Notes: a model not told the origin generated them from the sequence alone. A DNA stretch of 39,136 nt from T1Sed10-7 sp040904745 (GCA_040904745.1 JBBDSW010000080.1:1-39136), one strand, 5' to 3'; counted from the first letter of the stretch, positions 9,315 through 17,506 are shown. Made by a program: numbers and translations.

Positions 9315-9421
9315 CACCTCCCTAACGCCGGCATTACCCGGATCAGGTTCCACGGGTCGGTGACGCTGCCGCGTTGCGGCGGGTCACCCTCTCAGCTCGG
9401 CCTGCCCGAGCTCCCCGGGTG
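9315..9421 (-). ncRNA. TPP riboswitch (THI element)
   Basis: Read on the minus strand, the leader contains the conserved THI-box parts: CGGGGAGC near the 5' end, CTGAGAGGG in the middle, GAACCTGATCCGGGTAATGC, then GCCGGCGTTAGGGA. CACC (9418-9421) and GGTG (9315-9318) can close the P1 helix. The Shine-Dalgarno AGGGAGG of thiN is the 3' end of the aptamer. This suggests that TPP binding hides the ribosome site, so control is probably at translation initiation, the usual mode in actinobacteria. Confidence 0.95.
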
Positions 9422-9454
9422 TCGTGACGTCGCGTCCTCGCGACATCGGCCGCG

Positions 9455-9460
9455 AGGGTA
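9455..9460 (-). promoter_or_regulatory. -10 box of the thiamine operon
   Basis: TACCCT on the minus strand lies 33 bases before the riboswitch and 15 bases after the multicopper oxidase stop codon. Any -35 contact would therefore lie in the end of that coding region. No convincing -35 hexamer is visible. Confidence 0.4.
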
Positions 9461-9475
9461 GCGATGCAGGCTGGC

Positions 9476-10918
9476 TCAGGCAGCTTCCTCCACGATGACC
9501 GCGGTCACCATGCCGAACATGCCCTCGTCCCCTTCGGCGTGGGTGAGGATGTGGCAGTGGAAGACCCAGACACCGGGGTCGGTCGCCTGGACGAGGACGC
9601 TGAAGCGCTCACCCGGTGCGACGTTGACCGTGTCCTCCCACCGGGGTGCGTCCAGTGGGAACCCGTCCTTGGCGAACAGCAGCTGTGGCATCTGATGGAG
9701 GTGCATCGGGTGGGACTGCAGCCCCTCGTTGAAGTAGTGGATCACGAACCAGTCGCCTTCCTCGACGACGATCGGTTCGGTCGCCGGGAAGGACTTGCCG
9801 TTCAAGGAGAGCCCGATCGTGCCGGCATCGTTGAGGATCATCGGGATCTCGGCGACCGGATCGATATCGGCCGGGACCTCCCGTCCGCCGACCGTCCCGG
9901 AGGGGAACGGGATGTCCTCACCCACGTCTCCGATGATGAACGCCCCGAACATGCCGTTGGGGAGCTTCATCTGTCCGTGGTGGTGCGGGTGGTACATCCC
10001 GATGGCCGGTTCGTCGGCCGTGAACCGGTAGGTGAAGTCCTCTCCGGAGGGGATGAGCTCCTGGGTGATGGGGGCGACCCCGTCCTGGTCGTTCGGGACG
10101 CGGACCCCGTGCCAGTGGACATCGGTGCCCAGCGGGAGCTCGTTCTCCACGATGACCTCGACGTCGTCGCCGACGTCGACGTGGATCATGGGGCCAGGGA
10201 TCTGGCCGTTGTAGCCCCAGCCTTCGACGAAGACCCCCGGCTCGATCTCCCACTCGAAGATCTCCGCGACGAGACGGAACACCTTGGTGCCATCCTCTCT
10301 GATCTCCTCGGGCTCCAGTGGCTGGTTCCCATGCGTCTCGGTCTCCGCCGGGAAGGCGAGGATGGACTCGTCCATGGCCGCATCGAGCGCCGCCCAGTCG
10401 GTGTCCGCGCCATGGTCACCCCCGGCGGCTCCCCCCGCCTCGTCGGATGCCTCCTCACCATCGGCGCCAGCACCCTCGCCTGCGACCGTGAGCGAGGTGA
10501 CCATGCCCGCGCTGTCGTGGCCGGGAACCGTGCAGCGGACGTCGTAGGTCCCCGGCGCCAGGTCCCCCAGGGCGAGCGACTCCGCGTCACCGGTACCGAG
10601 CATCTGGGTCGCGACGCCCGCATCGACCACCTCGAGATCGTGCTCGACGGAACCGGTGTTGGTGACCTCGAGCGTGCCGCCGGTCGCGACCTCCAGGTCG
10701 GCCGGGGTGATCGAGAACTCCGCGAGTTCGACCTCGACGCTGGTGGCCGCGTCGCTGCCGTCGGTGTCCGTGCCGGCGGACGCGGTCGCCGCGCCGGCTC
10801 CGTCGCCAGCGTTGCTCGCGATGATCAGCGCACCGCCGGACAGGACGATGGCGATGAGGGCGACCACGCCGGTGGCGATGGCACCGAAGGTACGGGTCTC
10901 GTCTTCGGGGGTGACCAT
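9476..10918 (-). CDS. two-domain (type B) multicopper oxidase with an extra N-terminal cupredoxin domain
   Basis: The 480-residue protein has a membrane anchor (about 13-36), a plastocyanin-like cupredoxin domain (about 60-147), a linker rich in Gly, Ala and Glu, and a two-cupredoxin laccase core (about 210-478). The first domain has a full type 1 copper set: His93, Cys129, His134 and Met139. The core keeps all four copper motifs: HWHG (268-271), YHPHHHG (309-315), HPMHLH (403-408) and HCHILTHAEGDEGM with Cys455. It should oxidise a substrate and reduce oxygen outside the membrane; the front domain may pass electrons. The physiological donor (copper, phenols or a respiratory protein) is unknown. 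ATG at 10918 has a GGAG site; a start 51 bases upstream is less likely. Confidence 0.88.
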   Translation of the reverse strand: MVTPEDETRTFGAIATGVVALIAIVLSGGALIIASNAGDGAGAATASAGTDTDGSDAATSVEVELAEFSITPADLEVATGGTLEVTNTGSVEHDLEVVDAGVATQMLGTGDAESLALGDLAPGTYDVRCTVPGHDSAGMVTSLTVAGEGAGADGEEASDEAGGAAGGDHGADTDWAALDAAMDESILAFPAETETHGNQPLEPEEIREDGTKVFRLVAEIFEWEIEPGVFVEGWGYNGQIPGPMIHVDVGDDVEVIVENELPLGTDVHWHGVRVPNDQDGVAPITQELIPSGEDFTYRFTADEPAIGMYHPHHHGQMKLPNGMFGAFIIGDVGEDIPFPSGTVGGREVPADIDPVAEIPMILNDAGTIGLSLNGKSFPATEPIVVEEGDWFVIHYFNEGLQSHPMHLHQMPQLLFAKDGFPLDAPRWEDTVNVAPGERFSVLVQATDPGVWVFHCHILTHAEGDEGMFGMVTAVIVEEAA

Positions 10919-10986
10919 GGGATGCTCCGGTGCGGTCGGCGCGGGGCCGCAGAACAGTGAGCGGCACACTAAAGGTAGAAGCGCGG

Positions 10987-10992
10987 AGGGTA
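10987..10992 (-). promoter_or_regulatory. candidate -10 box for the multicopper oxidase
   Basis: TACCCT on the minus strand lies 68 bases before the start codon. A second candidate, TACCTT, lies at 10972-10977. The DosR-like box at 11013 is 20 bases upstream of the first one, a suitable distance for an activator. Confidence 0.3.
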
Positions 10993-11012
10993 GCCGGAGC
11001 TGGCACGCCGGT

Positions 11013-11026
11013 GGGACCGAAGGCCC
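11013..11026. promoter_or_regulatory. imperfect DosR-type box upstream of the multicopper oxidase
   Basis: The sequence is GGGAC-CGAA-GGCCC, which matches the half sites GGGAC and GTCCC of the mycobacterial DosR box at 9 of 10 positions with the right 4-base spacer. It lies between the PNPOx-family gene and the oxidase. A DosR-like regulator is encoded 0.7 kb away. Confidence 0.3.
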
Positions 11027-11119
11027 CGGAAGGCTGCCGGGAACGCAGCGAGCCGGCCGGTCGGCCCTGGGCCAGCGGGCGCGTCGGCGCGGGAGGCCGC
11101 CGTCGCTGGACGGGAGGCG

Positions 11120-11542
11120 TCAGCTGGTGCGGCGCAGGCGGCGTCCCGACACCTCGTCGGGCACGATCCGCAGCCAGGTCGCCTCGTCGCCCTCGTCGAT
11201 GACCCAGCTGTCGAGTTGGTCGTCGTAGCGCGCGATCAGCTCCTCGTCCTCGATCACCTCGGCGCGCCCCTGGACGAGCACGCTCCAGCCGGTGCCGCGT
11301 GCCGGGTCGTGGTCGTCGAGCTGGAACGCCACCGGTTTGCCGGCAAGGCCCGTGTCCAGCTTGCCGCCCGAGACGGTGCGCAGGACGATCGTGGAGCCGT
11401 CCACCAGATGGTTGATGGGCACGACCACGGGGGTCCCCGCCGCTTCGTAGGCGAGCCGGCCCAGTGGCCGGCTCCGCAGCAGGGAGAGGCACTGGTTCAG
11501 TGGCAGCACCTCGAGGCCGTGTCGATCGGTGGCCTTGCTCAC
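11120..11542 (-). CDS. pyridoxamine 5'-phosphate oxidase-family flavin-binding protein
   Basis: This 140-residue protein is a small split-barrel FMN/F420-type protein. It has LPLNQCLSLLRSRPLGRLAY, a stretch with PVVVPINHLVDG, LRTVSGGKL, VAFQLDD and GWSVLVQGRAEVI, the pattern of the actinobacterial PNPOx-like family. It is too divergent to be a true PdxH and probably binds a flavin or deazaflavin to reduce an unknown small molecule. I chose GTG at 11542 because GGGAGAG lies just before it; another GTG at 11611 is in frame but overlaps a DosR-type box. In mycobacteria related proteins belong to the DosR dormancy regulon, which fits the DosRS-like pair next to it. Confidence 0.85.
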   Translation of the reverse strand: MSKATDRHGLEVLPLNQCLSLLRSRPLGRLAYEAAGTPVVVPINHLVDGSTIVLRTVSGGKLDTGLAGKPVAFQLDDHDPARGTGWSVLVQGRAEVIEDEELIARYDDQLDSWVIDEGDEATWLRIVPDEVSGRRLRRTS

Positions 11543-11597
11543 GCTGGCTCTCCCTCGCTGATCCTCTGAGCGTGCGTCGCGGATCCGTGCGGCGGCA

Positions 11598-11611
11598 GGG
11601 ACCTCCGTCAC
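11598..11611. promoter_or_regulatory. imperfect DosR-type box upstream of the PNPOx-family gene
   Basis: GGGAC-CTCC-GTCAC matches GGGAC-N4-GTCCC at 9 of 10 half-site positions. It lies 56 bases before the chosen start codon on the minus strand. Binding by the neighbouring regulator is an inference. Confidence 0.3.
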
Positions 11612-11671
11612 CGGTACACCGGGACCGCCCGGGGGACCCGGGGTGGTCGGCTGGGGAGGGAAGGCCCCGGT

Positions 11672-12313
11672 TCAGTCCTCGCCGTGCTCCACCTGGGTGT
11701 AGAAGACCGCCGCCTCGGTACGTCGCGACATGCCGAGCTTGGAGAGCATGTTGGAGACGTAGTTCTTCACGGTCTTCTCGGCGAGGTGCATCCGCTCGGC
11801 GATCTGACGGTTCGTGAGCCCCTCGGCGATCAGGGCGAGGATCTTGCGTTCCTGGTCCGAGAGGGCCTTGAGGCGCGGGTCCTCCTCGTCCCCCTTGCGC
11901 AGCCGTTCGAGCACCTTGCCCGTGAGCGACGGGTCGAGGAGCGAGTCCCCGGCGGCGACGCGCCGCACCGCGTCGATCAGGTCGTTGCCCCGGATGTCCT
12001 TGAGGAGGTAGCCGGCTGCGCCGGCCATGATGGCGTCGAACAGCGCTTCGTCCTCCCCGAAGGAGGTCAGCATGAGGCAGGCGATCCGGGGATCCCGCGC
12101 TCTCACCTCGCGGCAGACCTCGATGCCGTTGCCGTCGGGCAGGCGGACATCGAGCACCGCCACGTCCGGTGAGGTGCGTGCGATCTGTGCGAGCGCCATA
12201 CCCGCGGTCGCTGCGTCGCCGACGACGTCCAGATCCTCCTCGGCGTCGAGGAGGTCCTTGAGGCCGCGCCTGACGACCTCGTGGTCGTCGACGAGGAACA
12301 CCCGGATCGACAC
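11672..12313 (-). CDS. DosR/DevR-like NarL-family response regulator
   Basis: The 213-residue protein has a receiver domain (about 1-120) with the acidic pair Asp9/Asp10, phosphoacceptor Asp55 (VAVLDVRLPDG), Thr83 and Lys105. A LuxR-type helix-turn-helix follows (about 148-207): LSDQERKILALIAEGLTNRQ and AEKTVKNYVSNMLSKLGMSR, which closely resembles mycobacterial DosR. It should bind DNA when phosphorylated by the kinase encoded divergently 195 bases away. GTG at 12313 has GGAGG 6 bases upstream; longer in-frame starts would run antisense through the kinase gene. Likely targets are the PNPOx-family gene and the multicopper oxidase. Confidence 0.92.
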   Translation of the reverse strand: MSIRVFLVDDHEVVRRGLKDLLDAEEDLDVVGDAATAGMALAQIARTSPDVAVLDVRLPDGNGIEVCREVRARDPRIACLMLTSFGEDEALFDAIMAGAAGYLLKDIRGNDLIDAVRRVAAGDSLLDPSLTGKVLERLRKGDEEDPRLKALSDQERKILALIAEGLTNRQIAERMHLAEKTVKNYVSNMLSKLGMSRRTEAAVFYTQVEHGED

Positions 12314-12369
12314 GTGGAGCCTCCATCGTTGTGGATCGTGCGGACGGGGAACGAGCGAGTGCAGGGTGG

Positions 12370-12375
12370 AGGCTA
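12370..12375 (-). promoter_or_regulatory. candidate -10 box of the response regulator
   Basis: TAGCCT on the minus strand lies 56 bases before the start codon. It overlaps an interrupted palindrome at 12371-12387, GGC-T-AGAC-C-GTCT-G-GCC, which could be an operator in this divergent promoter region. Confidence 0.3.
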
Positions 12376-12445
12376 GACCGTCTGGCCGGACGCGGCTGCG
12401 CACCTGGTGCACCGGGGTGGTCCAAGCGCCCGCCCGGAACCGCAC

Positions 12446-12451
12446 TACCGT
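12446..12451 (+). promoter_or_regulatory. candidate -10 box of the sensor kinase
   Basis: TACCGT lies 57 bases before the ATG of the kinase. No clear -35 hexamer is visible. Confidence 0.3.
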
Positions 12452-12508
12452 ATCGGGGCATGCCGGTTCGCTACGTCCAGCGCGGGCGCGAAGACCGAAG
12501 GGGAACGG

Positions 12509-14095
12509 ATGACGATGCCCACTCCGGGCTTGGATCCGCGCATGGATCGCCTCCTGGAAGCCGTGCTCACCGTCGCCAGCAACCTGGAGCTGGAGTCGGT
12601 GTTGGAGCGGATCGTCGAAGCTGCCTGTGACCTGGTCGAGGCCCGCTACGGGGCGCTCGGCGTCATCGACGAGGAAGGACGTGGACTCTCGGCGTTCGTC
12701 CACCACGGGTTCGACCCGGGAACGGCCGCGGAGATCGGGCATCTCCCGGAGGGGCACGGGATCCTCGGCCTGCTCATCGAGGAGCCGTCCCCGATCCGTC
12801 TGGACGATCTCACCGAGCATCCCGGGGCCTATGGCTTCCCGGCGGGACATCCCCCGATGCACAGCTTCGTCGGGGTCCCGATCCTGGTCCGGGAGGAGGT
12901 CTACGGCAACCTCTACCTGACGGAGAAGCGGGCCGAGGGAGGGTTCACCCGCGAGGATGAGTCGCTGCTGATCGGGTTGGCCGCCGTGGCCGGCACCGCC
13001 ATCGCCAACGCTCGGCTCTACGAGGAGGCACAACGTCGTGATCGCTGGCACGACGCGATCGCGGAGGTGTCCGCCGCGGTGCTCGACGGAGAACCGAGCC
13101 GGGCGGTGCGGCAGCGGGTCGCGGTGCAGGGCGCGGCCCTCGTCGATGCGGATACCGCCTGTGTCATCGAACCGCATGCCGAAGGCTTGTGGGTGCTGGC
13201 CAGCGTCGGTGACGCGCCCTCCGAGGGGTTCCTGGTCGGCGCGGCGGAGATCACCGCGGCAGAGGAGACCCTGGAGCGGGGCGAGCCAGCGCGCACGGAT
13301 CATGGCCCGATCTTCGGGAGTGCTGCGGTCTGGGTGCCGATCAGGGTGGCCGGCGAGGTCGTCGCGGCCATCGGGGTCGGGCGCGACCGCCCTTTCAGCG
13401 CTCCGGAAGTGGACCTGCTGGCGTCGTTCGCGTCCCAGGTGGACGTTGCCTGGAGCTTCGAGCGGGCGCAGGCGGACCTCCAACGACTCTCGCTCGTGGC
13501 GGATCGGGAACGGATCGGGCGGGATCTGCACGACACGGTCATCCAACGCTTGTTCGCCACGGGGCTGTCCCTGCAGGCCGCGCAGCGGAAGGTCTCCGGT
13601 CAGCCGGAGCTCTTCGAACGGCTGGAGGGGGCCGTCGACGACATCGACGGCATCGTGAAGGAGATCCGGGCCACGATCTTCGCCCTGCAGTCCTCCGGCG
13701 ATCTGGACCGTGGCGTGCGCTCCCAGGTGCTCGACCTGGTGGAGGAGCTCAGCAGCTTCCTGCCACGAGCGCCGCGGGTGCGGTTCGACGGCCCGATCGA
13801 CACCATCGTCGGCCCGACGATCCGCGATCACCTCCTACCGGTCCTGCGCGAGACCCTCACGAACGTGGCCAAGCATGCCGCAGCCAACGACGTCGAGGTC
13901 GAGGTCGCTGCCGATCATGCCGGGGTGCGACTCCGGGTGGCCGACGATGGGGTCGGGATGCCAGAGGAACCCGGTCAGGGGTTCGGGCTCGCGAACCTGC
14001 ACGAGCGGGCCGCACAGCTCGGTGGGACGGTCTGGATCGGGTCAACGAGCACCGATGGGGGCACGGTGGTGATCTGGACGGTCCCCGGGCAGTGA
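12509..14095 (+). CDS. DosS/DevS-like haem GAF sensor histidine kinase
   Basis: The 528-residue protein has two GAF domains (about 20-170 and 185-318), a HisKA_3 dimerisation domain with phosphoacceptor His341 (DRERIGRDLHDTVIQRLFA) and an HATPase domain with a TNVAKHA N-box and the ADDGVGM motif. It has no membrane segment. GAF-A contains GHPPMHSFVGVP with His114 and, 22 residues on, GNLY with Tyr136. This spacing equals that of the haem ligand His149 and distal Tyr171 of M. tuberculosis DosS, so it probably binds haem and senses redox state, oxygen, NO or CO. ATG at 12509 follows AAGGGG. Its 3' end overlaps the convergent gene at 14042 by 54 bases. Confidence 0.92.
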   Translation: MTMPTPGLDPRMDRLLEAVLTVASNLELESVLERIVEAACDLVEARYGALGVIDEEGRGLSAFVHHGFDPGTAAEIGHLPEGHGILGLLIEEPSPIRLDDLTEHPGAYGFPAGHPPMHSFVGVPILVREEVYGNLYLTEKRAEGGFTREDESLLIGLAAVAGTAIANARLYEEAQRRDRWHDAIAEVSAAVLDGEPSRAVRQRVAVQGAALVDADTACVIEPHAEGLWVLASVGDAPSEGFLVGAAEITAAEETLERGEPARTDHGPIFGSAAVWVPIRVAGEVVAAIGVGRDRPFSAPEVDLLASFASQVDVAWSFERAQADLQRLSLVADRERIGRDLHDTVIQRLFATGLSLQAAQRKVSGQPELFERLEGAVDDIDGIVKEIRATIFALQSSGDLDRGVRSQVLDLVEELSSFLPRAPRVRFDGPIDTIVGPTIRDHLLPVLRETLTNVAKHAAANDVEVEVAADHAGVRLRVADDGVGMPEEPGQGFGLANLHERAAQLGGTVWIGSTSTDGGTVVIWTVPGQ

Positions 14096-14581
14096 CGGGA
14101 TCGGGCCGTCGTCGAGCAGGAGCGCCTCGCCGGCGAGGCGGGCGGTGACCTCCTCGAGGAACCGCTCGACGGTCGTGCGTGCCACGCGGTGCAATGCGAC
14201 CGAGTCGACGGCATCCCCGACGGTGCCACCCGGGGGCCGGTAGCGGCCGTCCAGCAGCAGGGTGAGCCGTCCTGACTGGGTGTGCAGCCCCAGTTCGCCG
14301 TCCAGGGCCGGCAACAGCCGGTCCACGGCCCGAGGGTCGCCCTCCTCGGGGATCGAGTCCCACGCCAGGGTCCGCCAGCGGGTCGCGCCGGCGCACCACG
14401 GAGCGCCGACCTTGGCGCGGACCGTGTGGGTGAACGCGCCGGCGCGCAGGACGATCGTGTAGCAGTCGGGGCCGTCGCGACGAGCACCGGGCAGCCAGCG
14501 GGCCGGATCATCGTCGAAGGCTGCCGCGACCGCGGCGGGGTCCCCGACCACCGGAAGGAATGTCCGCACGGATCTTGGCAC
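14042..14581 (-). CDS. SRPBCC-like (START-fold) hypothetical protein
   Basis: I do not recognise a precise family. The 179-residue soluble protein begins with RTFLPVVGDPAAVAAAFDDD and contains DCYTIVLRAG, LGLHTQSGRLTLLLDGRY and VALHRVARTTVERFLEEVTARL. That is the beta-rich core plus long C-terminal helix of SRPBCC/polyketide-cyclase-like ligand-binding proteins, but the match is from memory of the pattern and is weak. GTG at 14581 has a GAGGAGG site 8 bases upstream, which supports expression. Its last 54 bases lie antisense to the end of the sensor kinase gene. The C-terminal 20 residues after LAGEALLLDDG are likely disordered. It may belong to the neighbouring redox cluster or stand alone. 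Confidence 0.7.
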   Translation of the reverse strand: MPRSVRTFLPVVGDPAAVAAAFDDDPARWLPGARRDGPDCYTIVLRAGAFTHTVRAKVGAPWCAGATRWRTLAWDSIPEEGDPRAVDRLLPALDGELGLHTQSGRLTLLLDGRYRPPGGTVGDAVDSVALHRVARTTVERFLEEVTARLAGEALLLDDGPIPSLPGDRPDHHRAPIGAR

Positions 14582-14615
14582 GATAGGGACCTCCTCGATA
14601 TCTGGACGCTACGGC

Positions 14616-14651
14616 GTGTGACCACCCCCGCTCAAGGGCAGGAGGTCACAC
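14616..14651 (-). terminator. probable terminator hairpin after the PEP carboxylase gene
   Basis: The 8-bp arms GTGTGACC (14616-14623) and GGTCACAC (14644-14651) are perfectly complementary, and the 20-base loop can form a short inner CCC/GGG stem. It lies 38 bases after the carboxylase stop on the minus strand. No T tract follows, so it may instead be an operator. Confidence 0.4.
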
Positions 14652-14689
14652 CCGGTGGGGCACGGGGTCCACGATCGTCCGGCCCTTCG

Positions 14690-17462
14690 TCAGCCGGTGT
14701 TGCGTAGCCCGGCGGCGATGCCGTTCGTCGCGACCAGCACCGCGCCTCGGAGCTCGTGGGCGTCCCCGTCGTCGGGGACGTCCCGGAGGCGGTCGAGGAG
14801 GGCGACCTGCACCGCGTGTAGGGGGTCGAGGTAGGGGTCGCGTAGCCGCAGGAGCTCCTGGAGCTCCGGGTCGTGGGCCAGCAGGTCCTCGTGCCCGGTG
14901 AGGCGGCGGAGCGCGCTGACGGTCCGCTCCTGCTCGGCCAGGATGCGTGGCAGGACGGCATCACGGATCTCCGGCCGCGCGAGGCCGGCGTAGCTGCGTG
15001 CGATCCGCAGGTCGGCCTTGGCCAGTGCCATCTCGACGTTGTCCAGCGTGACCTGGAGCAGGGGGCTGACGGCGACCAACTCGGTCAGCTCCCGCCACCG
15101 ATCGTCGTCCTCGCCCGCCCAGCTGTGGATGGCCGCGCCGACGCCGTACCAGGCCGGCAGGTGGATCCGGCACTGGGTCCAGGCGAACACCCAGGGGATC
15201 GCGCGGAGGTCCTCGATGCCCTTGCCGGCCTGCCGGCGCGCCGGCCGGGAGGCGATGTTGAGCTCCCCGATCGCATCGAGCGGGGTGGCCTCGTGCAGGT
15301 AGGCGATCGTCTCAGGCGTGTCGTGGATCAGATCCCGGTAGGCCTCGCGTGCCAGGCCCGCGAGCTCGTCCATGACCTCGTCGGCGCGCGCCGTGGTCTT
15401 CGGTCGCCGATCGGGACGGGCCGTGAGCAGCACCGCGTGGATCAGTTGCTCGAGGTGCCGGTGCGCCAGCGTGTGGTCGCGGTAGCGGGCAGCGATCACC
15501 TCGCCCTGCTCGGTCAGTTTCAGCCGTCCTTGGACCGACTCGGGCGGCTGGGCCCGGATCGCGGCGTTCGCGGGGCCACCACCTCGCCCGATCGATCCGC
15601 CACGGCCGTGGAACAGCGTGAGGCGCACCCCGTGCCGGGCGGTCACCTCGGCGATCGTGCGCTGTGCGCGCTGAAGCTGCCATGTGGCTGCCAGGTACCC
15701 CCCGTCCTTGTTGGAGTCGCTGTAGCCGATCATGACCTGCTGGTGGTCGCCCCGACGCCTCACGTGCTCGCGGTAGGGACCGTTGGCCAGGAGCGTGTCG
15801 AGCAGTTTCGGCGCCCGATGGAGGTCGTCGACGGTCTCGAGCAGGGGGACGACGTCCAAGCCCTGGTCACAGCCGGCGTCCGCCGCCATCACCAGCACAC
15901 CCAGGACGTCGGAGACCCGCTGGGTCATCGAGATGATGTAGGTGTCGATCGCGTCGTAGCCGAGCCGGTCGTGGGCGCGCCGTACCAGTCGGAAGAGCTC
16001 CAGGGTGCGGTCCGTGGCCTCGCTGAAGTCGAGCACTGCGGGGGTCAGCGGACGGGTCAACTCCAGCTCGTGGGTGAAGAGTGCGATGCGGTCGTCCTCG
16101 TCCATGGCGGCGAGATCCTGGGTATCGCCGTAGCGGGCGAACACCTCGCCGAGCGCCTTGGAATGAGCCGCGGCGTGCTCGCGGAGATCGAGCGAGACCA
16201 GGTGGAAGCCGAACACCTCGGCCTGCACCTGCAGATCGCGTACCCGGCCGTCAGCGATCGCGTGCGCGCCGACGCTGGTCAGGCTCTCGCGCAGGAGTTG
16301 CAGGTCGGCGATGAAGCGGTCCACGGTGGCATAGGCACGTGGGTCGACCTTGTGGTCGGGCCCCCCCCGGCGGGGGGACCTTGTGGGCGGCCCGCCACGG
16401 GCGGGCGGCGCGCTGCTCGGTCACCTCGAGCTTGCGGTAGGTCAGGGCGAGGAACTGCCGGTGCGGTTGCTCGTGGTAGCGCTCGACGACCTCCGCGGCC
16501 TCATCGGGGAGCAGCTCCGCCATCTCGCGGAAACGTGCCGCGAGTTCCGGGGTGGTGCCTCGGGTCCCGGCGACCGACAGGTGTGCGTGCATACGGTCGA
16601 TCGAGCGTCGTAGGAGCCTTATGGCGACCTGTTGGTGCTCGCGCAGGGTGCGTTCGGTCACCTCCGGGGTGACGTTGGGGTTGCCGTCGCGATCACCGCC
16701 GATCCACGAGCCGAACCGCAGGAACCGTCCACCGGTCCGCGTCCCGCCCCCGAAGACCGTACTAACACCCTCCTCGAGCTCCCGGTAGAGCCGTGGTACG
16801 AGGTCGTAGAGGACGGCATCGATCCAGTAGAGCCCGTTGCGGACCTCATCGATCACCGACGGCGCGCGCGATCTCGTCTCGTCGGTCAGCCACAGGGAGG
16901 AGATCTCCTCGAGGAGGTAGCGCTCGATGGAAGCCGTGATCTCCGGGGACAGCAGCTCCTGATCGAGCCGTCGGAGTGCGGCCGAGACGCGGCCGAGCTT
17001 GGTCAGGACGGTCCGTCGCTTCGACTCGGTCGGATGGGCCGTCAACACCGGACGGATCTCCACGTGGTCGAGGAGGTCACCCATCAGTTCGGGCCCGACC
17101 CCGCGGTCGCCCAGCCGCTGCAGCGCTGACAGGATCGTCTCACTGAACGGCTCGCCGGTCGCGGCGGCGTCCTGGCGGTCGTGGATGAGCTGACGGACCA
17201 GTGCCTGATCCTCGGCGAGGTTGATGAGGTGGAACCAGGAGGCGAAGGCCGTGACGACCACCATGGCGTCCGCGGGTGGGACGCCGCGCAGCAGCTCGAT
17301 CAGCTCGGTCTCGGCCTCCTCGTCCCCGCCGCGGCTGGCGATGGCCAGGTGGCGGACCCGCTCGACGAGCTCGAGCTTCTCCTCACCTTCGATCTCGGAG
17401 ATGGTGCGGCCGAGCAGGTCACCGAGCAGGCGCACCTGGCTACTCGTCGCTTCGCGGTCCAC
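14690..17462 (-). pseudogene. ppc: phosphoenolpyruvate carboxylase, reading frame broken near position 16365
   Basis: Two adjacent frames together encode PEP carboxylase (PEP + bicarbonate to oxaloacetate). The 5' part is collinear to residue 361 and carries VLTAHPTESKRRT (His143) and GSWIGGDRDGNPN. It then runs 42 residues out of frame to a stop. The 3' part carries IGYSDSNKDGG, LFHGRGGSIGRGGG, IPWVFAWTQ and the usual C-terminal NTG. The break lies in a 31-bp segment between two copies of GACCTTGTGG. Removing 31 bp joins RAAHK to VDPRAYATVDRF in frame and gives about 913 residues, a normal length. Every catalytic motif I know is intact, so this is either a recent mutation or a sequence error. 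GTG at 17462 has a GAGGAGG site. Confidence 0.88.
16346..16386. repeat. 31-bp duplication or insertion with 10-bp direct repeats inside ppc
   Basis: GACCTTGTGG occurs at 16346-16355 and again at 16377-16386. Between them lies a segment with eight C residues (16361-16368) and six G residues (16372-16377), flanked by GGTC and GACC, so it can fold into a strong hairpin. Because 31 is not a multiple of three, it shifts the ppc frame. Confidence 0.75.
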
Positions 17463-17506
17463 GATGCCTCCTCGTCGAGCGGGCCGTTGATCCGGTCGAG
17501 GTACGG

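Noticed and set aside
11619..11645. GGGACC...GGGGGACCC as a third DosR-type box
   Set aside because: The halves are direct and not inverted, so the palindrome needed for a DosR dimer is missing.
14616..14651. TGTGA...TCACA as a CRP-type operator
   Set aside because: The spacing between the halves is 20 or more bases, while CRP sites have 6. A terminator hairpin fits better.
16322..16324. GTG at 16324 as the start of an independent short PEP carboxylase-like gene
   Set aside because: The protein would lack the N-terminal catalytic half, and there is no ribosome site. The two parts join exactly when 31 bp are removed.
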